DNA of 64,000 nt from Tenacibaculum dicentrarchi (GTDB taxonomy: Bacteria > Bacteroidota > Bacteroidia > Flavobacteriales > Flavobacteriaceae): assembly GCF_964036635.1 (NCBI RefSeq), contig NZ_OZ038524.1:1989001-2053000 (forward strand), written 5' to 3'. The translations under genes and the position numbers were made by a program. Positions 1 to 9,673 of the stretch are shown here, piece by piece. Numbering within the stretch: position 1 is the stretch's first letter; each line of letters opens with the position of its first letter. Below the pieces are notes generated by a model, which was not told where the DNA came from, searched no databases, and saw nothing but the letters and a program-made list of their open reading frames with translations.

Positions 1-978
1 ATTATTTACGTCAATTTAATAAATGCCCAAATATCAGATTTTAAAGATATTAATTTTACCAAAGCCGATAATATTGCAAAACTAAATCGTAACGAAAACT
101 TAAAAAACTTACCGCTACTCTGTTATAAATTAACATATAAACTAAGTACCGATGTTGAGAAATTTAGAGCTATTTACACTTGGGTTGCTACAAATATTAA
201 AGCAGATGCTAAAACGCATAATAAAGTAACTAGAATGCGTGAAAAGTTTAAAAATGATAGTGTTTCTTTATCTAATTGGAATACTAGTTATAAAAAAATA
301 GTATTTAAAAAATTGGTGAAACATAAAAAAACAATGTGTACTGGTTATGCCTACTTAATTAAAGAAATGGCTAGTATTGTAAATATTGAATCTAAAATTA
401 TTAATGGTTACGGCAGAACGGTATCTTCTAATATTGATACGCTAGAAAATATAAATCATTCTTGGAACTCGGTTAAACTTAACAATAAATGGTATTTATG
501 TGATGCCACGTGGTCTAGCGGATATTTTGACGAAAATAATTCTTTTATTACAGATTATAATACAGGATACTTTTTAACAGACCCTGTATTATTTTCTAAA
601 AATCATTATCCTTTACAGCAAAAATGGTTGCTAAACACGACACAAACCGTTTCAAATTTTACAGAATCTCCTTTAGTTTATGGTGAAATTTTTAGACATA
701 AAATAGTACCATTATTTCCTAAAAAAATGAACATAATAACCAAAAAAAAACAGGTTATTAATTTCAGTTTAAAATCATTAAAAGACAATTCATCTAAAAA
801 AATTACATTAGTTTATTTTTCAGGTGATGATTTACGGCAATTAAAAATATACGATCTTAAAAAAAATAATACGCTGATTTCTTTTAAATACAAATTTAAA
901 AGAAAGGGTAATTACGATATTCATTTAAAAATTGACACTAATATTATAGCTACCTATGTTGTAAAAGTTACTGATTAA
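1..978 (+). CDS. Transglutaminase-like protein, 5' end missing
   Basis: The frame is open from the first base, so the gene begins outside the window and 325 residues are visible; the ATG at 235 is internal. The first residues (IIYVNLINAQ) look like the end of a signal peptide, so probably only a few residues are missing and the protein is exported. A transglutaminase/protease-like fold is shown by the helix VEKFRAIYTWVATNIKADA and by the catalytic triad candidates Cys113 (KTMCTGYAYL), His153 (NHSWNSVKL) and Asp168 (CDATWSSG). The C-terminal ~130 residues look beta-rich and match no domain I know. A related gene lies at 51567. Whether it cross-links, hydrolyses peptides or is inactive cannot be told from sequence. 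Confidence 0.85.
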   Translation: MIYVNLINAQISDFKDINFTKADNIAKLNRNENLKNLPLLCYKLTYKLSTDVEKFRAIYTWVATNIKADAKTHNKVTRMREKFKNDSVSLSNWNTSYKKIVFKKLVKHKKTMCTGYAYLIKEMASIVNIESKIINGYGRTVSSNIDTLENINHSWNSVKLNNKWYLCDATWSSGYFDENNSFITDYNTGYFLTDPVLFSKNHYPLQQKWLLNTTQTVSNFTESPLVYGEIFRHKIVPLFPKKMNIITKKKQVINFSLKSLKDNSSKKITLVYFSGDDLRQLKIYDLKKNNTLISFKYKFKRKGNYDIHLKIDTNIIATYVVKVTD

Positions 979-985
979 TACTTCA

Positions 986-1040
986 AAAAAATAGCATTAA
1001 AAATATTGCTAATAAACAATAATTATCGATGCTATTTTAT
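986..1040. terminator. Weak terminator-like hairpin after transglutaminase gene
   Basis: AAAATAGCAT just after the stop codon pairs with ATGCTATTTT at about 1029-1038, followed by a T-rich stretch. The loop is about 30 nt, so the structure is weaker than other terminators in this window. It would end the plus-strand transglutaminase transcript. Confidence 0.35.
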
Positions 1041-1101
1041 TTATTTAGCAAATCAGAATACCCTTGAATGAACTCGATATAAACTTGAAAAACCTAAAAC
1101 C

Positions 1102-1189
1102 CCTAGCCCCGATTGAAGCAATTGTTTGAGCTCCTTTTTGTTTTTTTCAAACAAAAAGAGCGAGTGCGGAAAGCGGGAAATAGCTTCAA
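1102..1189 (-). repeat. Dispersed intergenic repeat family 1, copy 1
   Basis: This is one of five copies in the window and the only one in minus orientation. Read on the minus strand it has the left arm GCTATTTCCCGCTTTCCGCA followed by CTCGCT, an A/T-rich hairpin (CTTTTTGTTT pairing with AAACAAAAAG), then GAGCTCAAACAATTGC and CAATCGGGGCTAGG. Short outer arms GAAGC and GCTTC also pair. It lies between convergent genes, 7 bp after the flippase stop, where the hairpin could end transcription of the polysaccharide operon. Confidence 0.9.
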
Positions 1190-1196
1190 AAAAAAA

Positions 1197-2702
1197 TTAA
1201 ATTTTAATAAATCTACTCACTAAATTATTTATCTGTTCTGAAATTGAGAACTTAATCACTATAAATAAATACGCAGGAATAATTAAAATACTTTTTAAAA
1301 TGATGTTAATTAACGGATCTATTCTAAAGTTTTTTACAGAGAATTCTGGCACGGAGAAATTCCAGAAATAAAAGGCTAAAAACACTCCTAAAATTATAAA
1401 AACCATTTGCAAAGTTTTTAAGGTATATGGAAACATTTTTAATTTATGATGCACAAACCAAAGTTTAAAGGCATTAAAAGTTAACACGGCTAATAAAGTA
1501 GCTAGGGCTAAACCTTCCGTTCCCATACCTACTTTATTGTAAAAAAATATATTCAAATAAGTAACCATAAAAGCCATTCCAAGACCAATTGGCATTACTA
1601 TTTTATAAAATTTTGAGTTTTGAATAATAGCTCCATTATTCCCTAAAGACATCATAAATAATTTTGCTCCAGAAATTAATAAAACTACTAAACCACCACC
1701 AGCATAATTTTTATTAGGCATTATTTTAAATAATTCATCAACATTACAGTTAACCAAAATAAAAAATAAACCTCCAACTAATAATAAATTGATAGCACTT
1801 TTATGATACAAACTTTTAGTTTCATTATCATTATTTTCATTAATAGCTTTTGATGTTAATGGCTGTAAAATTTGCCCCATCGCCCTACTTGGCGCTTCAA
1901 TAAAACTTCCTATAAACAACGCTACTCCGTAATATGCAGCGGTTGCAAAACCTTCTTTTCCCGGTATCATTACTTTATCAATATCTAAAACTAATGCACC
2001 TGCGCTTCCTGCCAAAAGAATATAAAATGAATAACGTAAAACTTCTTTAAAATTATAAGGCAATGTAAAACTTAGCTTAGGCGTGTATAATTTAAACGCA
2101 TAAAATAGCATCAAAAAAGTTCGTATTATATAGGCTAAAGCCATATAATATAAGAATTCTTGTTTGGTTATGATATCAAAATTTACGGCAAATAATAAGG
2201 TCATAATAGCCACCCTATTGTAAAGTTCTTTTAAAACATTCCCAAAAACCGATTGCATTTGTACTTTTGCCCACGAATAAAAGACTTCAAAATACGCACA
2301 ACAAACGGCAATTATATAAATATAAATCGTGTAATTTTCGATAATTAAATTACCTTCAACATCACTTTTTGCTATATAACTCATAATTAAATTATGAAAA
2401 ATATCCCAACAAAAACCAATAGGCAAGGCTACTAATAAGGGTAAAAAAAGTATGGAACTTAAAAAACTATCTTTTTCTTTTTTGGTTTTATAGGCAGAAA
2501 AAAACTTAATAATAGTAAATTGAATACCTAATGCCATAACAGGCATTAATAAATTAGACGCTGCAAATACATACGTTGCTAAACCGTAATATTCATCTTT
2601 TAAAAAACGAGCATATAAAAATATAGTATTTATCCCACCAATTAAAAATCCTAAATAGATAATTATGGTGTTTTTAAGTGATTGTTTTAATACGATTCCC
2701 AA
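1197..2702 (-). CDS. Wzx-like polysaccharide flippase
   Basis: The 501-residue protein is almost wholly hydrophobic with about 12-14 predicted membrane helices, starting with IIIYLGFLIGGINTIFLYAR. This size and the opening resemble the oligosaccharide flippase branch of the MOP (MATE/MVF) superfamily, which moves undecaprenyl-linked repeat units across the inner membrane. It is the last gene of the minus-strand operon, one base after wecB, which supports a role in surface polysaccharide export. Substrate is unknown. A lipid II flippase (MurJ) is less likely given the neighbours. Confidence 0.85.
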   Translation of the reverse strand: MGIVLKQSLKNTIIIYLGFLIGGINTIFLYARFLKDEYYGLATYVFAASNLLMPVMALGIQFTIIKFFSAYKTKKEKDSFLSSILFLPLLVALPIGFCWDIFHNLIMSYIAKSDVEGNLIIENYTIYIYIIAVCCAYFEVFYSWAKVQMQSVFGNVLKELYNRVAIMTLLFAVNFDIITKQEFLYYMALAYIIRTFLMLFYAFKLYTPKLSFTLPYNFKEVLRYSFYILLAGSAGALVLDIDKVMIPGKEGFATAAYYGVALFIGSFIEAPSRAMGQILQPLTSKAINENNDNETKSLYHKSAINLLLVGGLFFILVNCNVDELFKIMPNKNYAGGGLVVLLISGAKLFMMSLGNNGAIIQNSKFYKIVMPIGLGMAFMVTYLNIFFYNKVGMGTEGLALATLLAVLTFNAFKLWFVHHKLKMFPYTLKTLQMVFIILGVFLAFYFWNFSVPEFSVKNFRIDPLINIILKSILIIPAYLFIVIKFSISEQINNLVSRFIKI

Positions 2703-2703
2703 T

Positions 2704-3789
2704 TTATGAATTTATTAATTTGATGATTGATTGATATATTTTTTCGCCAACATTATTACCGTATAATGCTTCTTTAAAATCTTTTGTTGATTTTAAAAAC
2801 TGGTTATAAGCTGTCGTAATTTCTTGCGGATTTGTAGCCGTTATTTTAGCATAACCATTGCTTACAAGCTCTGTCCATTCAGTTTCTTCTCTGGCAATAA
2901 TGCAATATTTTTTGTTAAAAAAAGCTTCTTTTTGAAGTCCGCCACTATCGGTAACCACTAAATTACAATTTTTTAAAAGTTCGAGCATATCAAAATAACC
3001 AACAGGATTTATAAAAGTGATTTTTGGTTTTAATCCGTATAAATCGAGCATTTTTTTTGTCCGAGGATGCAACGGCATTATCACTTTTTTTGTTTTATTT
3101 ATATCCTCTAATCCTAAAAAAACATTGGTGAGTTTTTGTTTATTATCTGTATTTTCTTGACGATGAATAGTTGCTAATACAAAGTCCTTTTTTGTCAAGT
3201 TTAAATCGGCAATAACTGTTGATTTTTCTTCGGAAAAAGCACCGTAAAACTCCACAGCATCTTTCATAATATCGCCATGTTGCTCAATTTTAATCGCTAA
3301 ATTATCAAAACCTTCTTTCTTTAAATTATCCACAGCAACTTGTGTCGGACAACTTAATAAATCGGCAATTCTATCAGTTATAATTCGATTTATTTCTTCT
3401 GGCATTTGCATATTATACGAACGTAAACCAGCCTCGATATGCACTACTTTTATATGTAATTTCTTTGCTGATAAAGCGCCTGCAACCGTAGAATTTGTAT
3501 CACCATAAACCACAATTGCATCGGGTTTTTCTGCTAGTAAAATTTCTTCAATTTTTTCTAGCATTTGTCCAGTCATCGCTCCATGATTTAAACCATTGAT
3601 GTTTAAATTATATTTTGGTTTCGGAATTTGCATTTCATCAAAAAAAACAGCGCTCATATTGGCATCAAAATGTTGCCCTGTATGTACAATTACCTCTTCA
3701 ATTTCTTGATGATTTTTTATGACTCTGCTTAACACCGCACCTTTTACAAACTGAGGTCTAGCTCCTAATATAGTTACTATTTTTTTCAA
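2704..3789 (-). CDS. wecB: UDP-N-acetylglucosamine 2-epimerase (non-hydrolysing)
   Basis: This cytosolic enzyme interconverts UDP-GlcNAc and UDP-ManNAc for surface polysaccharide assembly. The 361-residue length fits the family, and the GT-B-like fold signatures are all present: GARPQFVKGAVLSR at the N-terminus, HTGQHFD, VHIEAGLRS near residue 117, PEEINRIITDRIAD, HRQENTD, PLHPRTKK and TDSGGLQKEAFF near residue 280. The start overlaps the stop of the preceding glycosyltransferase by four bases (ATGA), so translation is probably coupled. No wecC-type dehydrogenase is visible nearby, so ManNAc rather than ManNAcA may be the product used. Confidence 0.95.
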   Translation of the reverse strand: MKKIVTILGARPQFVKGAVLSRVIKNHQEIEEVIVHTGQHFDANMSAVFFDEMQIPKPKYNLNINGLNHGAMTGQMLEKIEEILLAEKPDAIVVYGDTNSTVAGALSAKKLHIKVVHIEAGLRSYNMQMPEEINRIITDRIADLLSCPTQVAVDNLKKEGFDNLAIKIEQHGDIMKDAVEFYGAFSEEKSTVIADLNLTKKDFVLATIHRQENTDNKQKLTNVFLGLEDINKTKKVIMPLHPRTKKMLDLYGLKPKITFINPVGYFDMLELLKNCNLVVTDSGGLQKEAFFNKKYCIIAREETEWTELVSNGYAKITATNPQEITTAYNQFLKSTKDFKEALYGNNVGEKIYQSIIKLINS

Positions 3790-5066
3790 GAATTTACTAC
3801 TTGTTTAAGTATTACTGATAATTTTTTGGTTAACTCCTTTCGGTGATATTGTTCTATATTTTTTGATGAAACTTGCAAACTGTTTTCTTTATAACTTTTA
3901 TACAAACTTAAAACCGTTTTTTTAATTGCTTCTTTATCATCAAAATCAACAACAGTTCCTGAATTGGTGTTTTTTAAGATTTCTGCTAAATCGCCATCTT
4001 CAGGACCGATTGCTAAGATAGGGCGTTTTGCTTGTAAATACTCAAAAATTTTACCTGTTATAATTCCCTTTGCACTTGGAACTTTGTTTACAGCAAGTAA
4101 TAAAACTTGTGAATTATTCTGATATTTTTGGACTTCTTTGTGTGGAACGTAATTTATTTTTTCAACATTTTTAAATTGATATTTTTCTAAATCAGCAATT
4201 ACATCATCCGATAATTTACCAATTAGTTTTATCTCTAAATCATTTTTAAAAGTGTTATTTTCTTCGGATAATTCAGACAAAGCTTTCCATAAAATAATCG
4301 GATTCCTATCAGAATTCATCAAACCGATATGTGTTATTGAAAATTTATCATCTAAAACAACCTTATTTTTTTCATTTTCTGATGAATCATATCCATTGGT
4401 TATTACATGAATGTTTTTTGAAAATTTCTTGTAATTTTCTTTCATAGTTTCGCCAACTACGAGCGTTGCATCCGCATTTTTTAAAACTTGTTGTTCTAAT
4501 TGATGATGTTTTTTAATGGCTTTTTTAGTTAACGGTAACTGATGAAAATAATCAATATCTGTCCACGGGTCACGAAAGTCTGCAATCCATTTTATGTTTA
4601 ATTTTTGCTTTAATTTCAAGCCGATTAAATGCAAACTATGCGGAGGGCCCGTAGTAATAATGGCATCAATTTTATTTTCTGATAAATATTTTTTTAAATA
4701 TTTTACTGATGGTTTAATCCAAAATTTACGAGCATCAGGAATAAAATAATTTGCTCTTATATATTGTAATATTTTTCCAAAAAAAGTTGGATTCGGATTT
4801 AAAAAACCCGCACTTGTTTTGGTTTCCTTCTTTTTAAATATTGATAAAAAATCGTTCGGTTCATAAATTGATTTTTTGATAACTTCAATATTTTTTGGCA
4901 CATCATTTTCGAGAGAAGCATCAATAATTGGATACTTAGCTTCATCAACAGTATAAACAACAGGTTCGATATTAAAATCACGTAAATATTTTACAAATTT
5001 TAACCAACGTTGTACTCCCGAACCTCCTGCAGGAATCCAATAATAAGTAATAATTAGTACTTTCAA
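3786..5066 (-). CDS. GT4-type glycosyltransferase
   Basis: The 426-residue protein has the GT-B layout of family 4 glycosyltransferases. The N-terminal half starts with KVLIITYYWIPAGGSGVQRW, a Rossmann strand and donor/acceptor loop, and contains DFRDPWTDI in the middle. The C-terminal half has the nucleotide-sugar site (GKIFEYLQAKRPILAIGPEDGD) at about residues 340-360. It probably adds one sugar to a lipid-linked repeat unit at the cytoplasmic face. It lies one base after the next upstream glycosyltransferase and overlaps wecB. Sugar specificity cannot be read from the sequence. Confidence 0.88.
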   Translation of the reverse strand: MKVLIITYYWIPAGGSGVQRWLKFVKYLRDFNIEPVVYTVDEAKYPIIDASLENDVPKNIEVIKKSIYEPNDFLSIFKKKETKTSAGFLNPNPTFFGKILQYIRANYFIPDARKFWIKPSVKYLKKYLSENKIDAIITTGPPHSLHLIGLKLKQKLNIKWIADFRDPWTDIDYFHQLPLTKKAIKKHHQLEQQVLKNADATLVVGETMKENYKKFSKNIHVITNGYDSSENEKNKVVLDDKFSITHIGLMNSDRNPIILWKALSELSEENNTFKNDLEIKLIGKLSDDVIADLEKYQFKNVEKINYVPHKEVQKYQNNSQVLLLAVNKVPSAKGIITGKIFEYLQAKRPILAIGPEDGDLAEILKNTNSGTVVDFDDKEAIKKTVLSLYKSYKENSLQVSSKNIEQYHRKELTKKLSVILKQVVNS

Positions 5067-5067
5067 A

Positions 5068-6255
5068 TTATAAATTAGCGTATAAATTAATTAATTCTTC
5101 TGATGTTTTATCCCAAGTAAAACGATTGTTTACAAACTCTTTTCCGTTAATTGCTAACGTTTCTCTTAAAGAAGTATTATTGTATAATTCCAAAATTTTT
5201 GCTGTAAAATCGGCTATATTTTCGGCTTCATGTACTAAACCAGAATTTACCCGTTTCACTAAATTTTCTTGAGCTGTTGCGTTGCTAACCAACAAAGGTT
5301 TGGCTAAACTCATATATTGAAAAAGTTTATTTGCGTACGTTGTATCGTGATGAATATTTCTGTGTAATGGCGATAAACAAATGTCACTATTAATAATATA
5401 TTTTTGAAAAGTACTTTCATTTTGCCATCCTTCAAAAATAACTACATCATTTAAAGCTAGTTTATTTACAGTATTTTTAAGAGCTAAACTTACTTTTCCA
5501 ACAATTACAAATCGTATATTTTTAATACTCTTTTGTAATTTTGGTAAACTTTCTATAACTGTTTTCAAACCTCTTCTTTCGCCTGTATCACCGATATATA
5601 ATAAATTGAAAGTTGTATCTTTTTTAGCTGATGTTTCAATATTCTGATAAAAAGATTTTCGAACCGTATTAGGAACAACTGCAATATTTGTAGCTTTTAT
5701 TTTAGTTCTGCTTAAAATTTCTTTTTTTGCTTCTTCGGTTACAACAATCAGTTTTGATGCTTTATTGATAAGTTCAGTTTCTTTACGTTGCCATTTTTTT
5801 ACTGATATTAAAACATTGGCAGGAAACTTTTTTAAATGCGGATAAAACTTCATTATCTGCGGACGATTTTCGTGCAAATCTAACACTATAGGAAGTTGCT
5901 TTTTATTCGCTAAAAAAACAGCTTCAGCAACCACCATATCGTGTACATGAATTACATCGATTTTATAAACGGCTAAAAAATCAGCAATTTTATTTTTCAT
6001 CAAATAAGAATAAAACGGAATTGTATAGGCTAAAGCCGATAATTTGTATTCTATTTTATTTGATGAATATCGAACTACTTCAATGCCATTTATAAGCTCA
6101 TTTTTTTTTTGATTTCCGTAAGTTAAACAAAACAAAAACACTTGATGTCCTTGTTTTAGTAACTCAATTGCTTCATTTTCAACTCTAGGGTCAGGCGGAA
6201 ATGTTTTATCTAAAATCATTCCTATCCTCTTGCCTATTTTGATGTCTTTTTTCAT
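5068..6255 (-). CDS. GT4-type glycosyltransferase
   Basis: The 395-residue protein is a second family 4 glycosyltransferase. It has the opening IGMILDKTFPPDPRVENEA, typical of the group that strips an acceptor lipid at the inner membrane, HVHDMVVAEA near residue 100, a second Rossmann domain beginning LLYIGDTGERRGL, and a donor-site helix around NKLFQYMSLAKPLLVSN near residue 330. It is packed between the methyltransferase (4 bp gap) and the other glycosyltransferase (1 bp gap), so all three are surely co-transcribed. It is not closely similar to its neighbour, so this is not a recent duplication. Confidence 0.88.
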   Translation of the reverse strand: MKKDIKIGKRIGMILDKTFPPDPRVENEAIELLKQGHQVFLFCLTYGNQKKNELINGIEVVRYSSNKIEYKLSALAYTIPFYSYLMKNKIADFLAVYKIDVIHVHDMVVAEAVFLANKKQLPIVLDLHENRPQIMKFYPHLKKFPANVLISVKKWQRKETELINKASKLIVVTEEAKKEILSRTKIKATNIAVVPNTVRKSFYQNIETSAKKDTTFNLLYIGDTGERRGLKTVIESLPKLQKSIKNIRFVIVGKVSLALKNTVNKLALNDVVIFEGWQNESTFQKYIINSDICLSPLHRNIHHDTTYANKLFQYMSLAKPLLVSNATAQENLVKRVNSGLVHEAENIADFTAKILELYNNTSLRETLAINGKEFVNNRFTWDKTSEELINLYANL

Positions 6256-6259
6256 GTTT

Positions 6260-6781
6260 TTACAACTGTTTTTCTGCGTAAACAGCGTAATATCTTGGCG
6301 TAAACTTTCTTAAAATTGGTCTAATTCCTATTTGATTTATAGGGCTTGTCCATTTATTAGTATCTAAAATTTTCCAGCCCGATTTTTCTAATAACCAATC
6401 ATATTGCCAATCTTCAAATTCATGATAATGTCTATCCCACATATCATCTTTACTTCTATAAGCATCTACAAACCATAATTTTAAAGGTACAGTTGTTACA
6501 ATTTTTGTAGTTTCAATAGCTCTTAAAACATTAAAAGGAGCTAGTAAATGCTCAAAAATTTCAAAAGCCGTTACAACATCTACTTTATAATTTTTAACTA
6601 TTTCGGGCAACAAATCTAAATCTTCACCTTCTGTGTTATAAACTGTATAACCATTTTCTTCCATAATTTCAGAAAAAGGGTTTCGAACACCTAAGTCTAA
6701 AATAACTGCAGGTGCAGGCACATTTTTCTTTAAAAATTCTAATGTATGATGATATCTTTTTTTAGGGAGTTTTTTGTACAT
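6260..6781 (-). CDS. Small SAM-dependent methyltransferase
   Basis: The 173-residue protein has a class I methyltransferase core: ILDLGVRNPFSEIM is motif I, the acidic residue after strand 2 is in YNTEGEDLDLLPE, and VDVVTAFEIFEHLL is the post-II/motif IV region seen in family 11/23 methyltransferases. Motif I lacks the usual GxGxG (it reads GVRNP), which is seen in some active members but makes the call less certain. Its place in the polysaccharide operon suggests methylation of a sugar or lipid carrier intermediate, or chain capping. Confidence 0.75.
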   Translation of the reverse strand: MYKKLPKKRYHHTLEFLKKNVPAPAVILDLGVRNPFSEIMEENGYTVYNTEGEDLDLLPEIVKNYKVDVVTAFEIFEHLLAPFNVLRAIETTKIVTTVPLKLWFVDAYRSKDDMWDRHYHEFEDWQYDWLLEKSGWKILDTNKWTSPINQIGIRPILRKFTPRYYAVYAEKQL

Positions 6782-6809
6782 TTTTAGTATTTAAACAACA
6801 ATTGTAAGT

Positions 6810-9230
6810 TTACTTTTTATTTTTTTTCTTTCGGATAAAAAACCATCCCATCGGAATAAACAATAATAAAGCGTATGAAAATAACGTAATTTTATTTCCT
6901 GTTTGTATTATTTTCGGCTCGTATTTAAAGATAATTTCATGTTTTCCTTTTGGTATTTCCATACCTCTAAGGACATAATTAACTTGATAATGTTCCGTTT
7001 TAACATCATCTAAATAAGCATTCCAACCATCTTTATAATAAATTTCTGAAAATACAGCAAACTGATTTTCTTGTGTATCAGTTTTATAAAATAAGGTTGT
7101 AACATCATTTTTTATTAATGAAATTATAGCTGTTGAATCTGTTTTAAATTGATTATTAAAATCCATATACCCTTGTGGACTTCTTTTTAATTCTCTTCCA
7201 TTAATTACAGCTGATGTTTTGGTATTTAAACTATCTAAAGTAACTATTTCTTCATCTGCCGATGTAACAATTTTTAAATTATTTACAAACCATGCATTTC
7301 CGTTTGCATCCTTATTTTTTTGTAATTTATTATCACCAACAATAAAGTATTTTGCATTTAGCATATTTAATACTTCAATATTATTTTTAGAAATTTGATA
7401 ATCAAATAATTCTTGATATCGCTTCATTTTAGCTGCATGATATCCTCCTATCGAATTATGAAAATACGATGTTCTTCCATCTTGCATAGGATTTACACTA
7501 AAATTTGCAACACGATAATGGCTCTTATCTTTTAAAATTTCTTTATCAGTTTGAGTTACTGTAAATGGTTTTAACACTTTTCTTGCTGATGTAAAATCTT
7601 CTTTATTTACGTATTTAATATCAACAGAAACTAAATCAAAAACAATTAAAACACCTAAAATTAGTATAACAGGAATTTGTTTTAATTTCCCTTTCAGATA
7701 AAACCATAATAACCCCGCTGATGCTAAAATCAATAAAAAAGAACGAACACTGTCATTAAATAACATGGCTTTTCTATCGGAAATTAAAGCATCTATTAAC
7801 GTTGGTAATTGTTGATATTGTGCATCTCTTAATCCTTCAAAAGCAAATAAACTTGACCCAAAAAGTGCAAATAATAAAGTAATTCCTCCTAAAACATAAA
7901 AGGCATTTTTTAAGGCATTTTCTTTTTCTTCGGATGCTACTTTTGATGAAAACAAATCACGTAAAGCAATAATTCCTAATAACGGAACACATAATTCTGC
8001 GATTACTTGAATCGATGAAACTGCTCTAAACTTATTATACAACGGAACATAATCAATAAAAAAGTTAGTGATTCCTGCAAAATTTTTCCCCCAACTCAAT
8101 ACTATTGAAAAAATAGTTGCCGATACTAACCAATATTTTAAACGTCCTTTTACCAAGAAAACACCTAGAAAGAACAAGAAAAATAAAATTGCTCCAATAT
8201 ATGCGGGAGCTTCTACAATTGGTTGTGTTCCCCAATAGGTTAAAACTTGTTTCGAATATTCTTTAGCTACATTTCTACCTGCATTTTTTTCTAAAGTTTG
8301 ATAAAATTCAGAATTTTCACCTAATTCTTCAACAGTTCCACCGCCCATAAAACGAGGAATTATCAAATTAAAAGTTTCAGCAATTCCGTAACTATATTCT
8401 GTAATATACGCTTTATCTAATCCTGTTGATTTTTCTTTTGGAGAACCATCTGGGTTAATCGTTAATGCCGATTTCCCTCTCGTACTAAAATCGCCATATT
8501 GTTTCATCGATAATAATCGAGTTGAATTTACACCTAAACCAATCGCCATCGCTACAACTAAAACAACAGCTTGTTTTACAAATACCGATAAATTTTTAGT
8601 TTTAAAAGCTTCAATAAATTCAACAATTGCCAATATCAGCAAGCAAAAACCTAAATAATACGTCATTTGCGGATGATTTGTATAAACTTCTAAAGCCATC
8701 GCCAAAGCAGTAATTACAAATCCTACTAAATATTTTTTTCTAAAGATATATAAAACACCCGCAATTACCATCGGCATATAACCGATTGCGTGGGCTTTTG
8801 CATTGTGTCCTGCTCCAAAAATAATAATTAAATAGGTCGAAAAACCAAAGGATAAACTTCCTAAAACAGCTAATTTCCAATCAACTTTTAAAGCTGTTAA
8901 TAAGATAAAAAATCCGAAGAAATATAAAAACAAATAATCCGCAGGGCGTGGTAAAAAACGAATTGCTTTATCAATATAACGTACAAAATCATTCGGATAA
9001 TAGGCACTTACCTGATATGCAGGCATTCCGCTAAAGGCATTTCCTAGCCAATATGGTTCTTCTCCTTTTTCAATTCGATAGTCTTTTACTTCTTTTGACA
9101 TTCCTATAAACTGAGTAATGTCGTTCTGTTTTATTTGTTTACCGCTTAAAACTGGGTTAAAATACAACAACGATATAATTGCAAAAACAACAAGCGTAAT
9201 TGCAAAGGGCATCATTTTTTTATAATTCAT
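6810..9230 (-). CDS. YfhO-family membrane protein (GT-C type)
   Basis: The 806-residue protein has a first helix (ITLVVFAIISLLYFNPVL), an external loop with QNDITQFIGMSKEVKDY, about 12 further helices, and a C-terminal beta-rich periplasmic domain of about 250 residues (YFHNSIGGYHAAKMKRYQEL, then FKYEPK before the last helix). This is the layout of YfhO/Bacterial membrane protein family members, which have a GT-C fold and are thought to transfer sugars from polyprenyl-phosphate donors outside the membrane. The loop acidic residues would be the catalytic candidates. It is common in Bacteroidota polysaccharide or glycolipid loci. It ends in KKKNKK, a cytoplasmic anchor. Confidence 0.85.
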   Translation of the reverse strand: MNYKKMMPFAITLVVFAIISLLYFNPVLSGKQIKQNDITQFIGMSKEVKDYRIEKGEEPYWLGNAFSGMPAYQVSAYYPNDFVRYIDKAIRFLPRPADYLFLYFFGFFILLTALKVDWKLAVLGSLSFGFSTYLIIIFGAGHNAKAHAIGYMPMVIAGVLYIFRKKYLVGFVITALAMALEVYTNHPQMTYYLGFCLLILAIVEFIEAFKTKNLSVFVKQAVVLVVAMAIGLGVNSTRLLSMKQYGDFSTRGKSALTINPDGSPKEKSTGLDKAYITEYSYGIAETFNLIIPRFMGGGTVEELGENSEFYQTLEKNAGRNVAKEYSKQVLTYWGTQPIVEAPAYIGAILFFLFFLGVFLVKGRLKYWLVSATIFSIVLSWGKNFAGITNFFIDYVPLYNKFRAVSSIQVIAELCVPLLGIIALRDLFSSKVASEEKENALKNAFYVLGGITLLFALFGSSLFAFEGLRDAQYQQLPTLIDALISDRKAMLFNDSVRSFLLILASAGLLWFYLKGKLKQIPVILILGVLIVFDLVSVDIKYVNKEDFTSARKVLKPFTVTQTDKEILKDKSHYRVANFSVNPMQDGRTSYFHNSIGGYHAAKMKRYQELFDYQISKNNIEVLNMLNAKYFIVGDNKLQKNKDANGNAWFVNNLKIVTSADEEIVTLDSLNTKTSAVINGRELKRSPQGYMDFNNQFKTDSTAIISLIKNDVTTLFYKTDTQENQFAVFSEIYYKDGWNAYLDDVKTEHYQVNYVLRGMEIPKGKHEIIFKYEPKIIQTGNKITLFSYALLLFIPMGWFFIRKKKNKK

Positions 9231-9244
9231 AATAAATATAAAAG

Positions 9245-9541
9245 TTAATCTATTTCTTCAAAATCAACATATTCTCCTACCGAATTATTGCTTTGTTGTA
9301 TATTTTGTGGTTTTTTATCAACTACTGTTTTTCCTGTTTCAACATCATTTTGTTGTTGCTGTTGTTGCTGATTGTTAAATTGCTGTTCCGCCTTTTTCTG
9401 AACTTTATTTACTGCCTTTTTTAATAAGTAAGGACCAAATAATTTCATTAGAAATTTAGAAATATAATAAAACGCCAGAATATATAGTATCATTTTAAAA
9501 AGACCTGCTATTCCTGCTTCATTGATGTGTGTCATATTCAC
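9245..9541 (-). CDS. DUF4834 small membrane protein
   Basis: This 98-residue Bacteroidota protein has one membrane helix (FKMILYILAFYYISKFLMKL), a basic segment and a glutamine-rich linker (NNQQQQQQQN) encoded by CAA/CAG repeats, and ends in the conserved acidic tail GEYVDFEEID. This arrangement identifies DUF4834, whose function is unknown. It is the first gene of the minus-strand operon, 14 bp before yfhO. In related genomes this pair is usually adjacent, so they may act together, but that is inference. Confidence 0.8.
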   Translation of the reverse strand: MNMTHINEAGIAGLFKMILYILAFYYISKFLMKLFGPYLLKKAVNKVQKKAEQQFNNQQQQQQQNDVETGKTVVDKKPQNIQQSNNSVGEYVDFEEID

Positions 9542-9673
9542 TTTTTAATAAAAAATTAATCAAAAATAACAATTTGAAGCAAAACAAACCGTTAAGACTT
9601 TACAAAACTTATATTAAATAGTAATTTCTATTTTATGTATGTTTGTATTAATTGTATAAATCAATGTTATAAC

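Noticed and set aside
235..978. ATG at 235 as the start of the transglutaminase gene
   Set aside because: The upstream codons are open and encode the conserved first helix of the domain, so the gene starts before the window.
1102..1189. CRISPR array made of the GC-rich repeat arms
   Set aside because: The copies are single, about 9-24 kb apart, and have a hairpin and not spacers between arms.
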